A stretch of DNA of 64,000 nt from Synoicihabitans lomoniglobus (GTDB lineage: Bacteria > Verrucomicrobiota > Verrucomicrobiia > Opitutales > Opitutaceae). Positions 22,183 through 30,286 of this stretch are shown in pieces (the first letter of the stretch is position 1; the number at the start of each line of letters is the position of its first letter). Position numbers and translations under genes: made by a program. The notes beneath the pieces were generated by a model that saw only the letters and a program-made list of their open reading frames with translations, was not told where the DNA came from and did no database searches. The stretch covers positions 5,699,501 to 5,763,500 of the forward strand of contig NZ_CP119075.1 in NCBI RefSeq assembly GCF_029023725.1, written 5' to 3'.

Positions 22183-23718
22183 ATGAACATTGAAATCAAA
22201 GCCCGCGACCTGATCGCGGAAGGCTGGCACGAAGGAAAACGCCTGGGCGCTACGCTGCGGCGTGCTCGTCAGATGGAGGCCGAAGGCGTGGAACGTGCGA
22301 CCTTGCTGGTGCAGCTCGAGGAAGAATTCCCCAAGCAATTGATCGTGGCCCTGCCGCGACACGAGCCGGCGCCGCTGGCCGAGGCCATCGAGGCCGAGGG
22401 CGACGAGGAAACCGCCAATGTTACCGCGGTGCGTCGTCGTATGCACGAGATGCTGCGCATGCCGGTGGTGCAACGTGGGGCCATCATGCCCGATGCCTGC
22501 CCGACAGGCCAGGCCCCTGCCACCATCCCGGTGGGCGGCGCGATCGCCGCGGAGAACGCCATCATCCCGGGCGCGCACTCGGCCGACATTTGTTGCTCGA
22601 TGTTTGCGACCTTCTTCCCGGCCAATCACCCGACGACCGAGATGATGGATCACCTGCAAAAGGTGACTCACTTTGGTCCGGGCGGACGCCCGCGGGGCGA
22701 CCAGTGGACCTCGGCCGTGCTCGGAGAGCCGGTGTGGGACAATCCCTACCTCGGCGGCCTGCGCAGCCGCGCTCAGGATTTCCTGGGCACGCAGGGCGAC
22801 GGCAACCACTTCTCCTACATTGGCCGTGTCGATTTCACGGATACGCAACGAGCCGCCCTCGAGGCAGCCGGTTACAACGACCTGGCCAAATCGATCGAGC
22901 GTCGTGACGGCGCGTTCAACGTCTTGGTGACCCATCACGGATCGCGTGGACTGGGGGCCGATGTCTACAAGCGTGGACTCAAGGCCGCCAAGAAATGGTG
23001 CCGCGAGAATGCCAAGGACATCCCGGATGCTGCCGCCTGGTTGCCGTATGATTCGCCGGAAGGCGCGAGCTACTGGGAAGCGTTGCAATACGTGGGCCGT
23101 TGGACGCGCGAGAACCACGCGCTTCTCCACGACGCCTTGCTGCGTCGGCTGGGTCAGCGCGCGCTGGTGCAGATCGGCAACGAGCACAACTTCGTGTGGA
23201 AACGCGGTGACACCTTCCTGCACGGCAAGGGAGCGACGCCAGCGTGGAAAGACGCCGAAGGCCGACCGTTGCTGGGATTGATCCCGCTCAACATGGCGCG
23301 AGAGATCCTGCTCGTGCTCGGGGCGGACAATGACGACTACCTGTCGTTCTGCCCGCACGGAGCCGGCCGCAACCGCTCGCGCACGGCGACGATTGCGCCC
23401 TACAAGAACGACGACGGTGAGCTCGATCCGGGCCGCGTGAAGCAGGTGCTCGACGAGACCACCGCCGGACTCGACATTCGTTGGTTCAACGGAGGAGCGG
23501 ACCTGTCGGAGTCGCCGCTGGGCTACAAGGACGCGACCAAAGTCAAAGCGCAGATCGATCAGTTTGGTCTGGCCCACGTGGTGGGAGAAATCCAACCGCG
23601 CGGCTGCATCATGGCCGGCGAAGCAGACGAGCAGCCCTGGCAACGCGCCCGTCGTCTGAAGCGCGCCCGCCACAAGGCGGAGCGCCAGGACGCCGCGCAG
23701 GAACTCGACCAAACCTGA
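22183..23718 (+). CDS. rtcB: RtcB family RNA ligase
   Basis: I chose the ATG at 22183 (511 residues); the upstream GTG at 22132 adds a non-conserved lead. Family motifs are present: SADICCSMF (about residues 134-142, metal-binding Asp and Cys), GNEHNFV (about 332), and FCPHGAGRNRSR (His near 392, the residue that is guanylylated in RtcB). RtcB joins RNA 3'-phosphate or 2',3'-cyclic phosphate ends to 5'-OH ends using GTP and Mn2+, repairing nuclease-cut tRNAs or other RNAs. The DICCSM version differs from the common DIGCGM, suggesting a divergent subgroup. It is the key enzyme of the island. Confidence 0.95.
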   Translation: MNIEIKARDLIAEGWHEGKRLGATLRRARQMEAEGVERATLLVQLEEEFPKQLIVALPRHEPAPLAEAIEAEGDEETANVTAVRRRMHEMLRMPVVQRGAIMPDACPTGQAPATIPVGGAIAAENAIIPGAHSADICCSMFATFFPANHPTTEMMDHLQKVTHFGPGGRPRGDQWTSAVLGEPVWDNPYLGGLRSRAQDFLGTQGDGNHFSYIGRVDFTDTQRAALEAAGYNDLAKSIERRDGAFNVLVTHHGSRGLGADVYKRGLKAAKKWCRENAKDIPDAAAWLPYDSPEGASYWEALQYVGRWTRENHALLHDALLRRLGQRALVQIGNEHNFVWKRGDTFLHGKGATPAWKDAEGRPLLGLIPLNMAREILLVLGADNDDYLSFCPHGAGRNRSRTATIAPYKNDDGELDPGRVKQVLDETTAGLDIRWFNGGADLSESPLGYKDATKVKAQIDQFGLAHVVGEIQPRGCIMAGEADEQPWQRARRLKRARHKAERQDAAQELDQT

Positions 23719-23738
23719 GCCCGTTAGTCTGCTGTTAT

Positions 23739-23908
23739 TTTTAACCACGTCTATGAACGAAGTGAATGGCCTGAGATGGACACGAATTGCTCCACTACCG
23801 TTACGCTTTAAGACACCACTCCACGGGTTTTTATTAATAGCCCTGAGTTCCTCAGTTCCGGGACGAAGCGGTAGCGAAGTCATTCGTGTCCATTCGTGGT
23901 TAAAAACA
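23739..23908. repeat. Paired intergenic inverted repeat (AACCAC family), rest of gap unassigned
   Basis: The left arm TTTTTAACCACG continues to GGACACGAAT, and the right arm reads ATTCGTGTCCATTCGTGGTT then AAAAA. They are about 100 bases apart between rtcB and the SPFH gene. The pair could form a long hairpin and act as a terminator or processing site. Bases 23909-24070 hold no recognisable gene; the SPFH promoter may lie there. Confidence 0.75.
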
Positions 23909-24070
23909 GCGCGCTGACGGCCTATATATTTTCAACCCTTTGCTCCGGCGCCGTAAGGCCGAAAACCACCATCGCCCGCACTCTTTGAACAGATTGCCGC
24001 GGGCCAATCTGACCCGGTTTTTCCGACCACATGGACGGCGCTTCGGAGCATCCAATTTACAACTACAGTC

Positions 24071-24970
24071 ATGCAAAAAGACATTATCATCAAAGACACC
24101 CATCGCGCCGTTTGGTATGAAAACGGAGTGATGAGCAAAGTGCTGGGACCCGGTCGTTACCGGGTGCCGCGCAAGCCGTTCTTTCGGCGCACCAAAAACC
24201 ATCCGGTGGTCGAACTGGCTTTCGTCGATGTGCGCGAACGCGACCTCACGATCAAAGGCCAGGAAATCCTGACCGCGGACAAGGTCGCGATTCGAGTGAG
24301 CATCATCGTGCAGTTCAAAGTGACCGATCCGGTCGCCGCCCTGCACCATGTGAACAACCACGACGAACGCCTCTACAGCGATGTGCAGTTGGCGGCCCGC
24401 CGTTCGCTGGCATCGATGTCGCTCGAACAGATTCTGACCAACCGCAACCAGCTCAGTGAAGACATCCTGGGTGAAGTGACAGCCGCGGCCACCGGTTACG
24501 GTGTGAGCATTCTGCGGGCCGACGTAAAGGACCTCATGTTCCCGGGCAACCTGCAGGAAATCATGAACAAGGTGCTGACGGCGGAACGTCTCAGCCAGGC
24601 GCAGCTCATTGAAAGCCGCACCAAAGCGGCGCAGCGGCAGATTGATGCCGAAGCGCAGGCGGCGAACCAGCGTCTGGAGGCCGAACTGACGGCGGAAATC
24701 GAGACCCAGACCGCGGCGACGCGGGCGGCGGCGCGATTGAAGGAAGCCCACGCGGAAGCCGAAGCCCTGCGCATCAAGAACGATGCGGAAGTCGAGGCCC
24801 TGCGCGAGCAGACCAAGGCCGCCGACGCCTATACGAAACACCCGGCGCTCCTGCGTCTACGCGAACTGCAGGCCCTCGGCGAAGTCGCCACCAACGCCAA
24901 CGCCCGGATCTTCGTGGGATTCGACAAACACACGGAGCCGGGTGAAGATTTCAAAACGATCATGAGCTGA
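24071..24970 (+). CDS. SPFH/Band 7 (slipin-like) protein
   Basis: This 299-residue protein has a prohibitin-like domain at residues 1-165 (YENGVMSKVLGPGRYRVPRK; VRERDLTIKGQEILTADKV; AARRSLASMSLEQILTNR) followed by a long alanine- and glutamate-rich coiled coil (about 165-265). Unlike most slipins it has no N-terminal membrane helix, so it is probably cytoplasmic or peripherally attached. SPFH proteins assemble into scaffolds, and homologues occur in bacterial RNA-repair clusters. It stands 24 bases before the next gene and likely opens the seven-gene operon. Confidence 0.88.
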   Translation: MQKDIIIKDTHRAVWYENGVMSKVLGPGRYRVPRKPFFRRTKNHPVVELAFVDVRERDLTIKGQEILTADKVAIRVSIIVQFKVTDPVAALHHVNNHDERLYSDVQLAARRSLASMSLEQILTNRNQLSEDILGEVTAAATGYGVSILRADVKDLMFPGNLQEIMNKVLTAERLSQAQLIESRTKAAQRQIDAEAQAANQRLEAELTAEIETQTAATRAAARLKEAHAEAEALRIKNDAEVEALREQTKAADAYTKHPALLRLRELQALGEVATNANARIFVGFDKHTEPGEDFKTIMS

Positions 24971-24994
24971 TGCTCGGTTTTATTCCGTCCTACG

Positions 24995-25663
24995 ATGACC
25001 CCTCAACTGACCCAGTCCATTGGTGCGCTTTACGATGCGTTTGAGTTGGTGCCCAAACCGGAATCGATAGCAGCTTGCCCGTGTTGCCTCTCTGATGAGG
25101 AAATCGCGATTCTTCTAACCAAGCCTTTGCGCGATATCTCAGAGGGCGAGTTGTGCACTTACGCCTCGAAAGCACTTTTGACCGTGGGCGAGGAATCAGA
25201 TTTCCGATATTACCTGCCTCGAATCCTGGAGGTGTTGGTATCGGAACCGGGGTGGTGGCCTGATCCGGAAGTGGTGGGGCGAGCATTGTTGAATGCCGGT
25301 TGGACTGGTTGGTCATCGACGGAAAAACAGGCCGTTTCGGGAGTATTCGAAACTATGGTTGTTGAGTCTTTGGTTGATCCTGAAGGTTCGGACCTCGACT
25401 CGTGGCTTTGTGCGGTGGCTCGATGCGGAATGGACCTACCGTTGTTCTTGCGGCGAGTAGCGTCGTCAGATGAAGCGGTTTTAGCCCTCTACACGCAGAA
25501 CGCGGGTGCCATCATGCAGGGCAAACTTGCCAATGAGTTTTGGGAAGATGTTCCAGTGGAAGCCAAATTGATGCTGGAGTGGTTTTATTCCACCGAAGTT
25601 AGGCTGCTGATTCTTGAATCTTACGGGGTCGAACTGAACCCTCCGATTGCACCGCAACCATGA
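24995..25663 (+). CDS. Unknown helical protein of the RNA-repair operon
   Basis: I do not recognise this 222-residue protein. It is acidic and probably alpha-helical with no signal or membrane segment. A Cys-rich patch ACPCC near residue 28-32 and conserved-looking LVPKPESIAACPCCLSDEEI suggest a metal or structural role. It lies 24 bases after the SPFH gene, and its stop overlaps the following nucleotidyltransferase start as ATGA, so translation is coupled. A role as adaptor between SPFH scaffold and RNA-modifying enzymes is only a guess. Confidence 0.7.
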   Translation: MTPQLTQSIGALYDAFELVPKPESIAACPCCLSDEEIAILLTKPLRDISEGELCTYASKALLTVGEESDFRYYLPRILEVLVSEPGWWPDPEVVGRALLNAGWTGWSSTEKQAVSGVFETMVVESLVDPEGSDLDSWLCAVARCGMDLPLFLRRVASSDEAVLALYTQNAGAIMQGKLANEFWEDVPVEAKLMLEWFYSTEVRLLILESYGVELNPPIAPQP

Positions 25664-26601
25664 ACTCCGAACCTCAACGTCCATCAGCAGGCACCCAGGT
25701 GGTCGTCCAGCAGGAATCTGTGGGCAGCAATGGCCGTGCGATTCACCCGGTGGGGGCGGTGGGTATCATCGTGCGGACACCGGTGGGAACAGAGACCGGC
25801 TATGCGGTTCGATTTCATGACGGGTTCGAAGTCACCTTGCCCCGTGAGGGCTTCGAGATTCTCAAACACTTCAAGGATCACTTGCCGTCGTCTGCGTCGG
25901 CAGAGGAAGTCTTTGATCTGGAATCGCTGGTTGTTTTCTCCTGCGTGGTGGGCTCGCGTGCCTACGGCTTGGATACAGAAGAATCCGACACCGATGTGCG
26001 CGGGGTCTATGTTGCGCCGGCGGAGATGCTCTGGTCTTTGTTTGGCGCGCCCGAGCAGTTTGAGGACGGTGAGGCGCAGTCCTGCCATTGGGAATTGCAG
26101 AAGTTTCTGACGATGGCGCTCAAGGCGAATCCCAACATCCTGGAGTGTCTCTACTCGCCGCTGGTCGAGAAGGTGACGCCGGTAGGGGAGGCGTTGCTGG
26201 CGTTGCGCGAGCGTTTTCTGTCGCGCGTGGTTTTTCAGACCTTCAACGGCTACGCGCTCAGTCAGTTCAAAAAGCTGGAGCAGGACTTGCGCAATCAGGG
26301 GAGCATTCGCTGGAAGCACGCGATGCATCTGCTGCGGTTGTTACTCACCGGGGCAGCGACGTTGCGCGAGGGGCGGGTTCCCGTGCGGGTGGAGGCCCAT
26401 CGTGAGCGTCTGTTGGCGGTCAAGCGCGGTGAATTGGCGTGGTCGAAGGTGGATGATTGGCGGAAGGAACTGCACCGGGAGTTCGAAGCGGCTCTCGCGT
26501 CAACCCGCCTACCGCCACGGCCGGACTATGAAGCGGTGAATCATTTCCTGATCGAGACGCGTCGTGATCAGGCGCGTAACGGCCAGACACTCATCGGATG
26601 A
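25660..26601 (+). CDS. RlaP-type nucleotidyltransferase (Pol-beta superfamily, YcgL-like)
   Basis: This 313-residue protein has a nucleotidyltransferase motif GSRAYGLDTEESDTDVRG at about residues 98-115 (GS, then two Asp in DTD). It matches the MNT-fold YcgL group, whose family is described as linked to RNA repair. A small beta-rich N-terminal domain (about 25-75) precedes it and a helical C-terminal half follows. It probably adds nucleotides to RNA ends or to another target; the reaction is not proven. Four-base overlaps at both ends tie it to its neighbours. A second, shorter member is at 27239. Confidence 0.85.
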   Translation: MNSEPQRPSAGTQVVVQQESVGSNGRAIHPVGAVGIIVRTPVGTETGYAVRFHDGFEVTLPREGFEILKHFKDHLPSSASAEEVFDLESLVVFSCVVGSRAYGLDTEESDTDVRGVYVAPAEMLWSLFGAPEQFEDGEAQSCHWELQKFLTMALKANPNILECLYSPLVEKVTPVGEALLALRERFLSRVVFQTFNGYALSQFKKLEQDLRNQGSIRWKHAMHLLRLLLTGAATLREGRVPVRVEAHRERLLAVKRGELAWSKVDDWRKELHREFEAALASTRLPPRPDYEAVNHFLIETRRDQARNGQTLIG

Positions 26602-27242
26602 GGGCACTGCAATATGTGGAGCGTGTGGCCTGGGATCGTCTTTGGGGCCGCTGGGGCGTGGCCGCCAACACAGATGTTTGGTTTGCCCGGATCACAGCCG
26701 CTTACGGAGAGCCACGGCGTCACTATCACAACCTGCAGCATGTTGACGCTTGTCTGGAGCAGGCGGAGGCGTTGCAGGAAACGGCCTCCGATATCGACGC
26801 CGTGCGGGCGGCGTTGTGGTTTCATGATGTTGTCTACGATCCTAAGTCGCACACCAACGAACAGGATAGTGCGCTGCTCTTTCAGGAGTTTGCGCAGGCG
26901 GTGGGTTTGGGGGCCGACCGGGTGTGCGAGGTGCAGCGCTTGATTGAGCTTACCGCCGGGCATGTCGTTGCGGTGAATGATCGAAATGGCGCGGTGATGG
27001 CTGATGCAGATTTGGCCGTGCTGGGTGCGTCGGCGGAAGCCTATCGCGACTATGCGGACGCAATCAGGTCGGAGTATGCGTTTGTAGAGGAAAGCAACTA
27101 TGCCCGTGGGCGTCGTGAGGTGCTTGAACGTTTCCTGGAGCGGTCCGTTATCTACCAAACCTCGTGGATGCGGGACCGTTATGAGCAGCAAGCCAGACTC
27201 AATCTTCGCTCCGAAATCGAGAAACTCTCCCTTTTGCCATGA
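26598..27242 (+). CDS. HD-superfamily phosphohydrolase
   Basis: This 214-residue protein has the metal-binding pattern of the predicted metal-dependent HD group. RHYHNLQHVD supplies the first His, LWFHDVVYD (about residues 73-81) the HD pair, and DADLAVLG the last Asp. The family hydrolyses phosphoesters. Between two nucleotidyltransferases in an RtcB cluster it may remove 2',3'-cyclic phosphates or terminal nucleotides from damaged RNA. That role is inferred from context. It overlaps both neighbouring genes by ATGA junctions. Confidence 0.85.
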   Translation: MRALQYVERVAWDRLWGRWGVAANTDVWFARITAAYGEPRRHYHNLQHVDACLEQAEALQETASDIDAVRAALWFHDVVYDPKSHTNEQDSALLFQEFAQAVGLGADRVCEVQRLIELTAGHVVAVNDRNGAVMADADLAVLGASAEAYRDYADAIRSEYAFVEESNYARGRREVLERFLERSVIYQTSWMRDRYEQQARLNLRSEIEKLSLLP

Positions 27243-28009
27243 CGCTTGATCCCAGACTACAACAGATTGCCGATGCGCAACCTTACCCGCTGGTGTTTGC
27301 GACCATCAGTGGCGCGCACCTGTATGGCTTTCCGTCACCGGACTCGGACTTCGATCTGCGGGGAGCGCACGTGCTGCCGCTGCCGAAGGTGGTGGGGCTC
27401 ACTTTGAGCGACGAGACGGTAGAGGACTCGCGCGTGATTGACGGCCTGGAGATGGACATTGTCAGCCACGATGTGCGGAAGTTTTTTGGCCTGCTGCTCA
27501 AGAAAAACGGGTATGTGCTGGAGCAAGTGCTGTCGCCGTTGGTGGTGCGCACCAGTGCAGCGCATGAGGAGCTGCGAGCCATTGCGGATGATTGTGTGAC
27601 GCGGCATCACGCCCATCACTACCTGGGCTTCTCCGAAACGCAGTGGAAGCTGTGGCAGAAGGAGTCGCCGCGGCGTATCAAGCCGTTGCTTTATGTGTAT
27701 CGCGTCCTGCTCACGGGCATCTGGCTCATGCGCACCGGAGAGGTGCAGGCCAACGTCACGGTGTTGAACCGTGAGTTTCGACTCCCCCAGATCGATGACT
27801 TGGTGGCACGCAAGACCGCGGGCGCTGAACAGCAGACCATCGAAGATCAGGACATGGCCGTGCACGAACGCGCCTACGGTTCTTTGAGTAGTCAATTGGA
27901 GGAGGCACGAGACTCAAGTAAGCTGCGCGAACGACCCTCCGAGGCGACGTTCGCGCAGCTCGACGACCTGTTGGTGCGATTGCGAACGAGCTCGGGGAAA
28001 GGAACGTGA
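27239..28009 (+). CDS. Second RlaP-type nucleotidyltransferase
   Basis: This 256-residue protein has the motif ISGAHLYGFPSPDSDFDLRG at about residues 24-43 with both catalytic Asp residues in DFD. It lacks the N-terminal beta domain of the first copy. The helical C-terminus contains LLYVYRVLLTGIWLMRTGEV, similar in place to MHLLRLLLTGAATL in the first copy, so the two are paralogues. Two RlaP proteins of different size in one operon suggest distinct RNA substrates or a heteromer. The activity is predicted only. Confidence 0.85.
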   Translation: MTLDPRLQQIADAQPYPLVFATISGAHLYGFPSPDSDFDLRGAHVLPLPKVVGLTLSDETVEDSRVIDGLEMDIVSHDVRKFFGLLLKKNGYVLEQVLSPLVVRTSAAHEELRAIADDCVTRHHAHHYLGFSETQWKLWQKESPRRIKPLLYVYRVLLTGIWLMRTGEVQANVTVLNREFRLPQIDDLVARKTAGAEQQTIEDQDMAVHERAYGSLSSQLEEARDSSKLRERPSEATFAQLDDLLVRLRTSSGKGT

Positions 28010-28016
28010 ATTTGAA

Positions 28017-28448
28017 ATGAAACGTCGTCAGATGAATTCCTTGGCCAGTTCGCTTTGTGGATACCTGTGCTCCCGTAACAACGATATCGCCGGATATTGG
28101 GGTATCGGAAAACTCTGTCTGGTTGCGCAACGTCGCCGAGTTGCGAAGTTCAGCTTCAAGATTCGGCCAGGTGAAACTCTACGAATCGATGGCTATGAAA
28201 TCACCGGATCAAAAGTCGTGACGGATAAATTCGTTCGATTTGGTCTCGATACGATCGAGGGCAGGTTGTCGTTCTTCGAGGATGGTCGCTATCCTTATGG
28301 CGCGCGGAAATACATTTGCGGAATTGCCATTGCAGTCACGCAAGATGGCAGGACCGGGCTTGGTCTATATCACGTTGCCTGTTGGGCACATGATGCCTCA
28401 AAGGAATCTCGTCGCGGGAATTGGGTGCAACCCAAGGGTGTTTTTTAA
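28017..28448 (+). CDS. Small unknown protein of the RNA-repair operon
   Basis: This 143-residue protein has no family I recognise. Start at 28017 or 28032. It looks beta-rich (FSFKIRPGETLRIDGYEITG, then SKVVTDKFVRFGLDT) with no membrane segment or signal. It sits seven bases after the second nucleotidyltransferase and just before the ATP-grasp gene, so it is almost surely part of the operon. A nucleic-acid-binding beta fold is possible, without direct evidence. Confidence 0.65.
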   Translation: MKRRQMNSLASSLCGYLCSRNNDIAGYWGIGKLCLVAQRRRVAKFSFKIRPGETLRIDGYEITGSKVVTDKFVRFGLDTIEGRLSFFEDGRYPYGARKYICGIAIAVTQDGRTGLGLYHVACWAHDASKESRRGNWVQPKGVF

Positions 28449-28454
28449 TCACGA

Positions 28455-29219
28455 ATGAGAACAGGAATTGAATTACCAGTCATGCCTACGTTGATTCTTA
28501 GCCCACGCCAAACCGAGGATGCCCAACTCTTGTGGCGGGCTGCGATTCGTGCGGGTTGGGCGATTGAACGCGCGTTCGGCTGGAAGTCCCCCGCGAAACC
28601 GGAAGATGATTTCACAATATACGGGGAACCTGTTTTCGTTCAGGCGATCGCCGAGAGTTGTGACGTGAAGGTGGTGGTGCCGACAGATGACTGGTTGGCC
28701 ACATTACCTCTGCGATGGTCGGGCCGAAACGTGAAACTGATGTCGTTGGAGGATGCTCGTTTGATTGGCGTATCCCGTTTCATCAAGCCCTGTTCGGATA
28801 AGGAGTTCGCTGCGGGATTGTATGGCAAAGGTAGGTCGTTGCCCGATGAGCAATTGTTGCCGAACGACCTTCCCGTCTTGGTGCAGGAACCGGTTTCATG
28901 GGAGACAGAGTTTCGTTGTTTCGTCGTCAATCGTCAGGTGAAAACCTGTTCGGTTTACGCGCGCGGTGGAGAGCTGGCCCAGGCAGAGGATGGTGCGTGG
29001 CCTGCCTCGGAACAGGAAGTGACTCAGGCCGTCAGGATATGCGAAGCGGTTTGTGCGGATGCTGACGTGGCGCTTCCCGTCGCGGTGGTGGTCGACGTCG
29101 GACTGATTGCAGGTCGCGGCTGGGCTGTCGTTGAGTGTAACGCCGTCACATCCTCCGGAATCTACGGCTGCGACCCGGCGAAGGTCCTGGAGGTATTGAA
29201 GCACGGACTGGCATTATAG
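28455..29219 (+). CDS. ATP-grasp (DUF4343-like) protein
   Basis: Starts at 28455 or at the ATG 28482; neither has a strong ribosome site. The 254-residue product has ATP-grasp-like features: SRFIKPCSDKEF with a conserved Lys, VLVQEPVSWETEFRCFVVN with an acidic metal ligand, and a closing VVECNAVTSSGIYG that fits the Glu-x-Asn metal site. ATP-grasp enzymes form acyl-phosphate intermediates and usually ligate carboxylates to amines or thiols. Members of this group are found in RNA-repair gene sets. Last gene of the operon; its true substrate is unknown. Confidence 0.78.
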   Translation: MRTGIELPVMPTLILSPRQTEDAQLLWRAAIRAGWAIERAFGWKSPAKPEDDFTIYGEPVFVQAIAESCDVKVVVPTDDWLATLPLRWSGRNVKLMSLEDARLIGVSRFIKPCSDKEFAAGLYGKGRSLPDEQLLPNDLPVLVQEPVSWETEFRCFVVNRQVKTCSVYARGGELAQAEDGAWPASEQEVTQAVRICEAVCADADVALPVAVVVDVGLIAGRGWAVVECNAVTSSGIYGCDPAKVLEVLKHGLAL

Positions 29220-29243
29220 GATTCCCAACGACTTCGGATTCCA

Positions 29244-29342
29244 GTGGGACCTCGCCTCGTGTGAGGCCGCGTTTCCTATCCACTCTCTTTCCCGGCGGCC
29301 CACGCTCACTGCGGCTCGACACAAGGTCGAGCCCTACATCCA
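29244..29342. repeat. Two-hairpin repeat (GTGAGG / GGCTCGA family), copy 2
   Basis: GGGACCTCGCCTCGTGTGAG followed by GCCGCG, and later CTGCGGCTCGACACAAGGTC with GAGCCCTACATC, match the copy at 19195-19280. It lies 25 bases after the last gene of the RNA-repair operon, so the two copies bracket that gene set. Confidence 0.85.
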
Positions 29343-29369
29343 CGAGCAATCAGGCGTTATACGATACTA

Positions 29370-29450
29370 GCTTGGTCGCGGATGGACGCGGATGTGCTGG
29401 ATCCAGCCGGTGTGGGGTTCGGGATCTGTGTTTATCTGTGGTTAAAATTC
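29370..29450. repeat. Paired diverged copy of the AACCAC repeat family
   Basis: A left part GCGGATGGACGCGGATGTGC and a right part ATCTGTGTTTATCTGTGGTT followed by AAAA. It sits at the 3' end of the convergent HD gene and could serve as a bidirectional terminator. Confidence 0.6.
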
Positions 29451-29451
29451 T

Positions 29452-29997
29452 TCACTCCAGTGGTGCCAGGAAAGTGATCAGGTTTGCAATGTGGTCGGGG
29501 ATGGGGATGGCGAGGTGTTCGCAGCCTAGTTCTATGACGCTTCGATCCACTTTGGCGGCGAAGCTGGGCTCTTTGAACTTCTTGCGGAGGGATTTGGCCT
29601 TCATCTGGCCGTAGGGCACGGGATTCAGCTTTCGGTAGGCGTAGAAGATGCCACAGAGTTCATCGCAGGCGAGCAGCGCTGCGGCGAGGCGGGTGCGGGG
29701 CAGCGTCTTGTAGTTGTTGTAGCCATACGCGTGGGCTTCGACGGCGTGGATGAGCTCCTCGGGGTAGCCCCATTCGGCGAACCATTTGAGCGATTCCGTG
29801 GGGTGCGTTTCCGGGAATTGCTCATAGTCCAGGTCGTGGAGCAGGCCGGTGAGATACCAAAGGTGTTCGTCCTCGCCGAAGTGGCGGGCGTAGCCGACGA
29901 GGGCGGTGCCGACCATGAGCGCGTGGTGGCGCTGGTAGGGGTCCTGGACCTGGCGTTCGAGCAGAGCGTGGGCGGCGGCGCGGTCGGGCAGGGGCAT
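29452..29997 (-). CDS. HD domain hydrolase
   Basis: This 181-residue protein has an HD domain: YQRHHALMVG (first His), GLLHDLDYEQFP (about residues 50-61) with the HD pair, and further His residues in VEAHAYGYNN. Such small HD proteins hydrolyse nucleotide or other phosphoesters. It converges on the RNA-repair operon, so co-function is not implied. It is unlike the 26598 protein in its motif spacing. Translation from the ATG at 29997 fits the domain start. Confidence 0.8.
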   Translation of the reverse strand: MPLPDRAAAHALLERQVQDPYQRHHALMVGTALVGYARHFGEDEHLWYLTGLLHDLDYEQFPETHPTESLKWFAEWGYPEELIHAVEAHAYGYNNYKTLPRTRLAAALLACDELCGIFYAYRKLNPVPYGQMKAKSLRKKFKEPSFAAKVDRSVIELGCEHLAIPIPDHIANLITFLAPLE

Positions 29998-30286
29998 GCG
30001 GGAATTTTCAAGCCATGGTCCGATGCGTCAATGGTCCGACTTGAGAAAGGGACCCGGCGGGTGGTTTGACTCACGATGGGGTCAACGTATTGATTCGGCG
30101 GAGGGACAGGCGGCGCCGGGACGATGCGTGGCTCCGGTCAGGCGTTCGATCACGGCTTCGAGACGGGGCCAGAAGGCGACCCTTTTCAGCAGGGGGTTCA
30201 TCAGGTGGGTGATCGGACCGTTTTCGGCGCGCGTCCGGCGGGAGAGTTTGTGCGCGTGGTTGGCGTTTCCCGTTCCCGTTCCCGTT
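29998..30286. other. Gap with a possible 39-residue reading frame on the minus strand
   Basis: No recognised gene. A minus-strand frame 30082-30201 (MNPLLKRVAFWPRLEAVIER, then LTGATHRPGAA) reads like a protein fragment but has no known family. The repeated CCCGTT triplets at 30268-30285 lie near the GH35 end. Likely remnant or noise. Confidence 0.3.

Noticed and set aside
16600-29400. Prophage as explanation of the tRNA array
   Set aside because: No capsid, terminase, portal, tail, integrase or lysis genes are present; the protein set is RNA repair, not phage structure.
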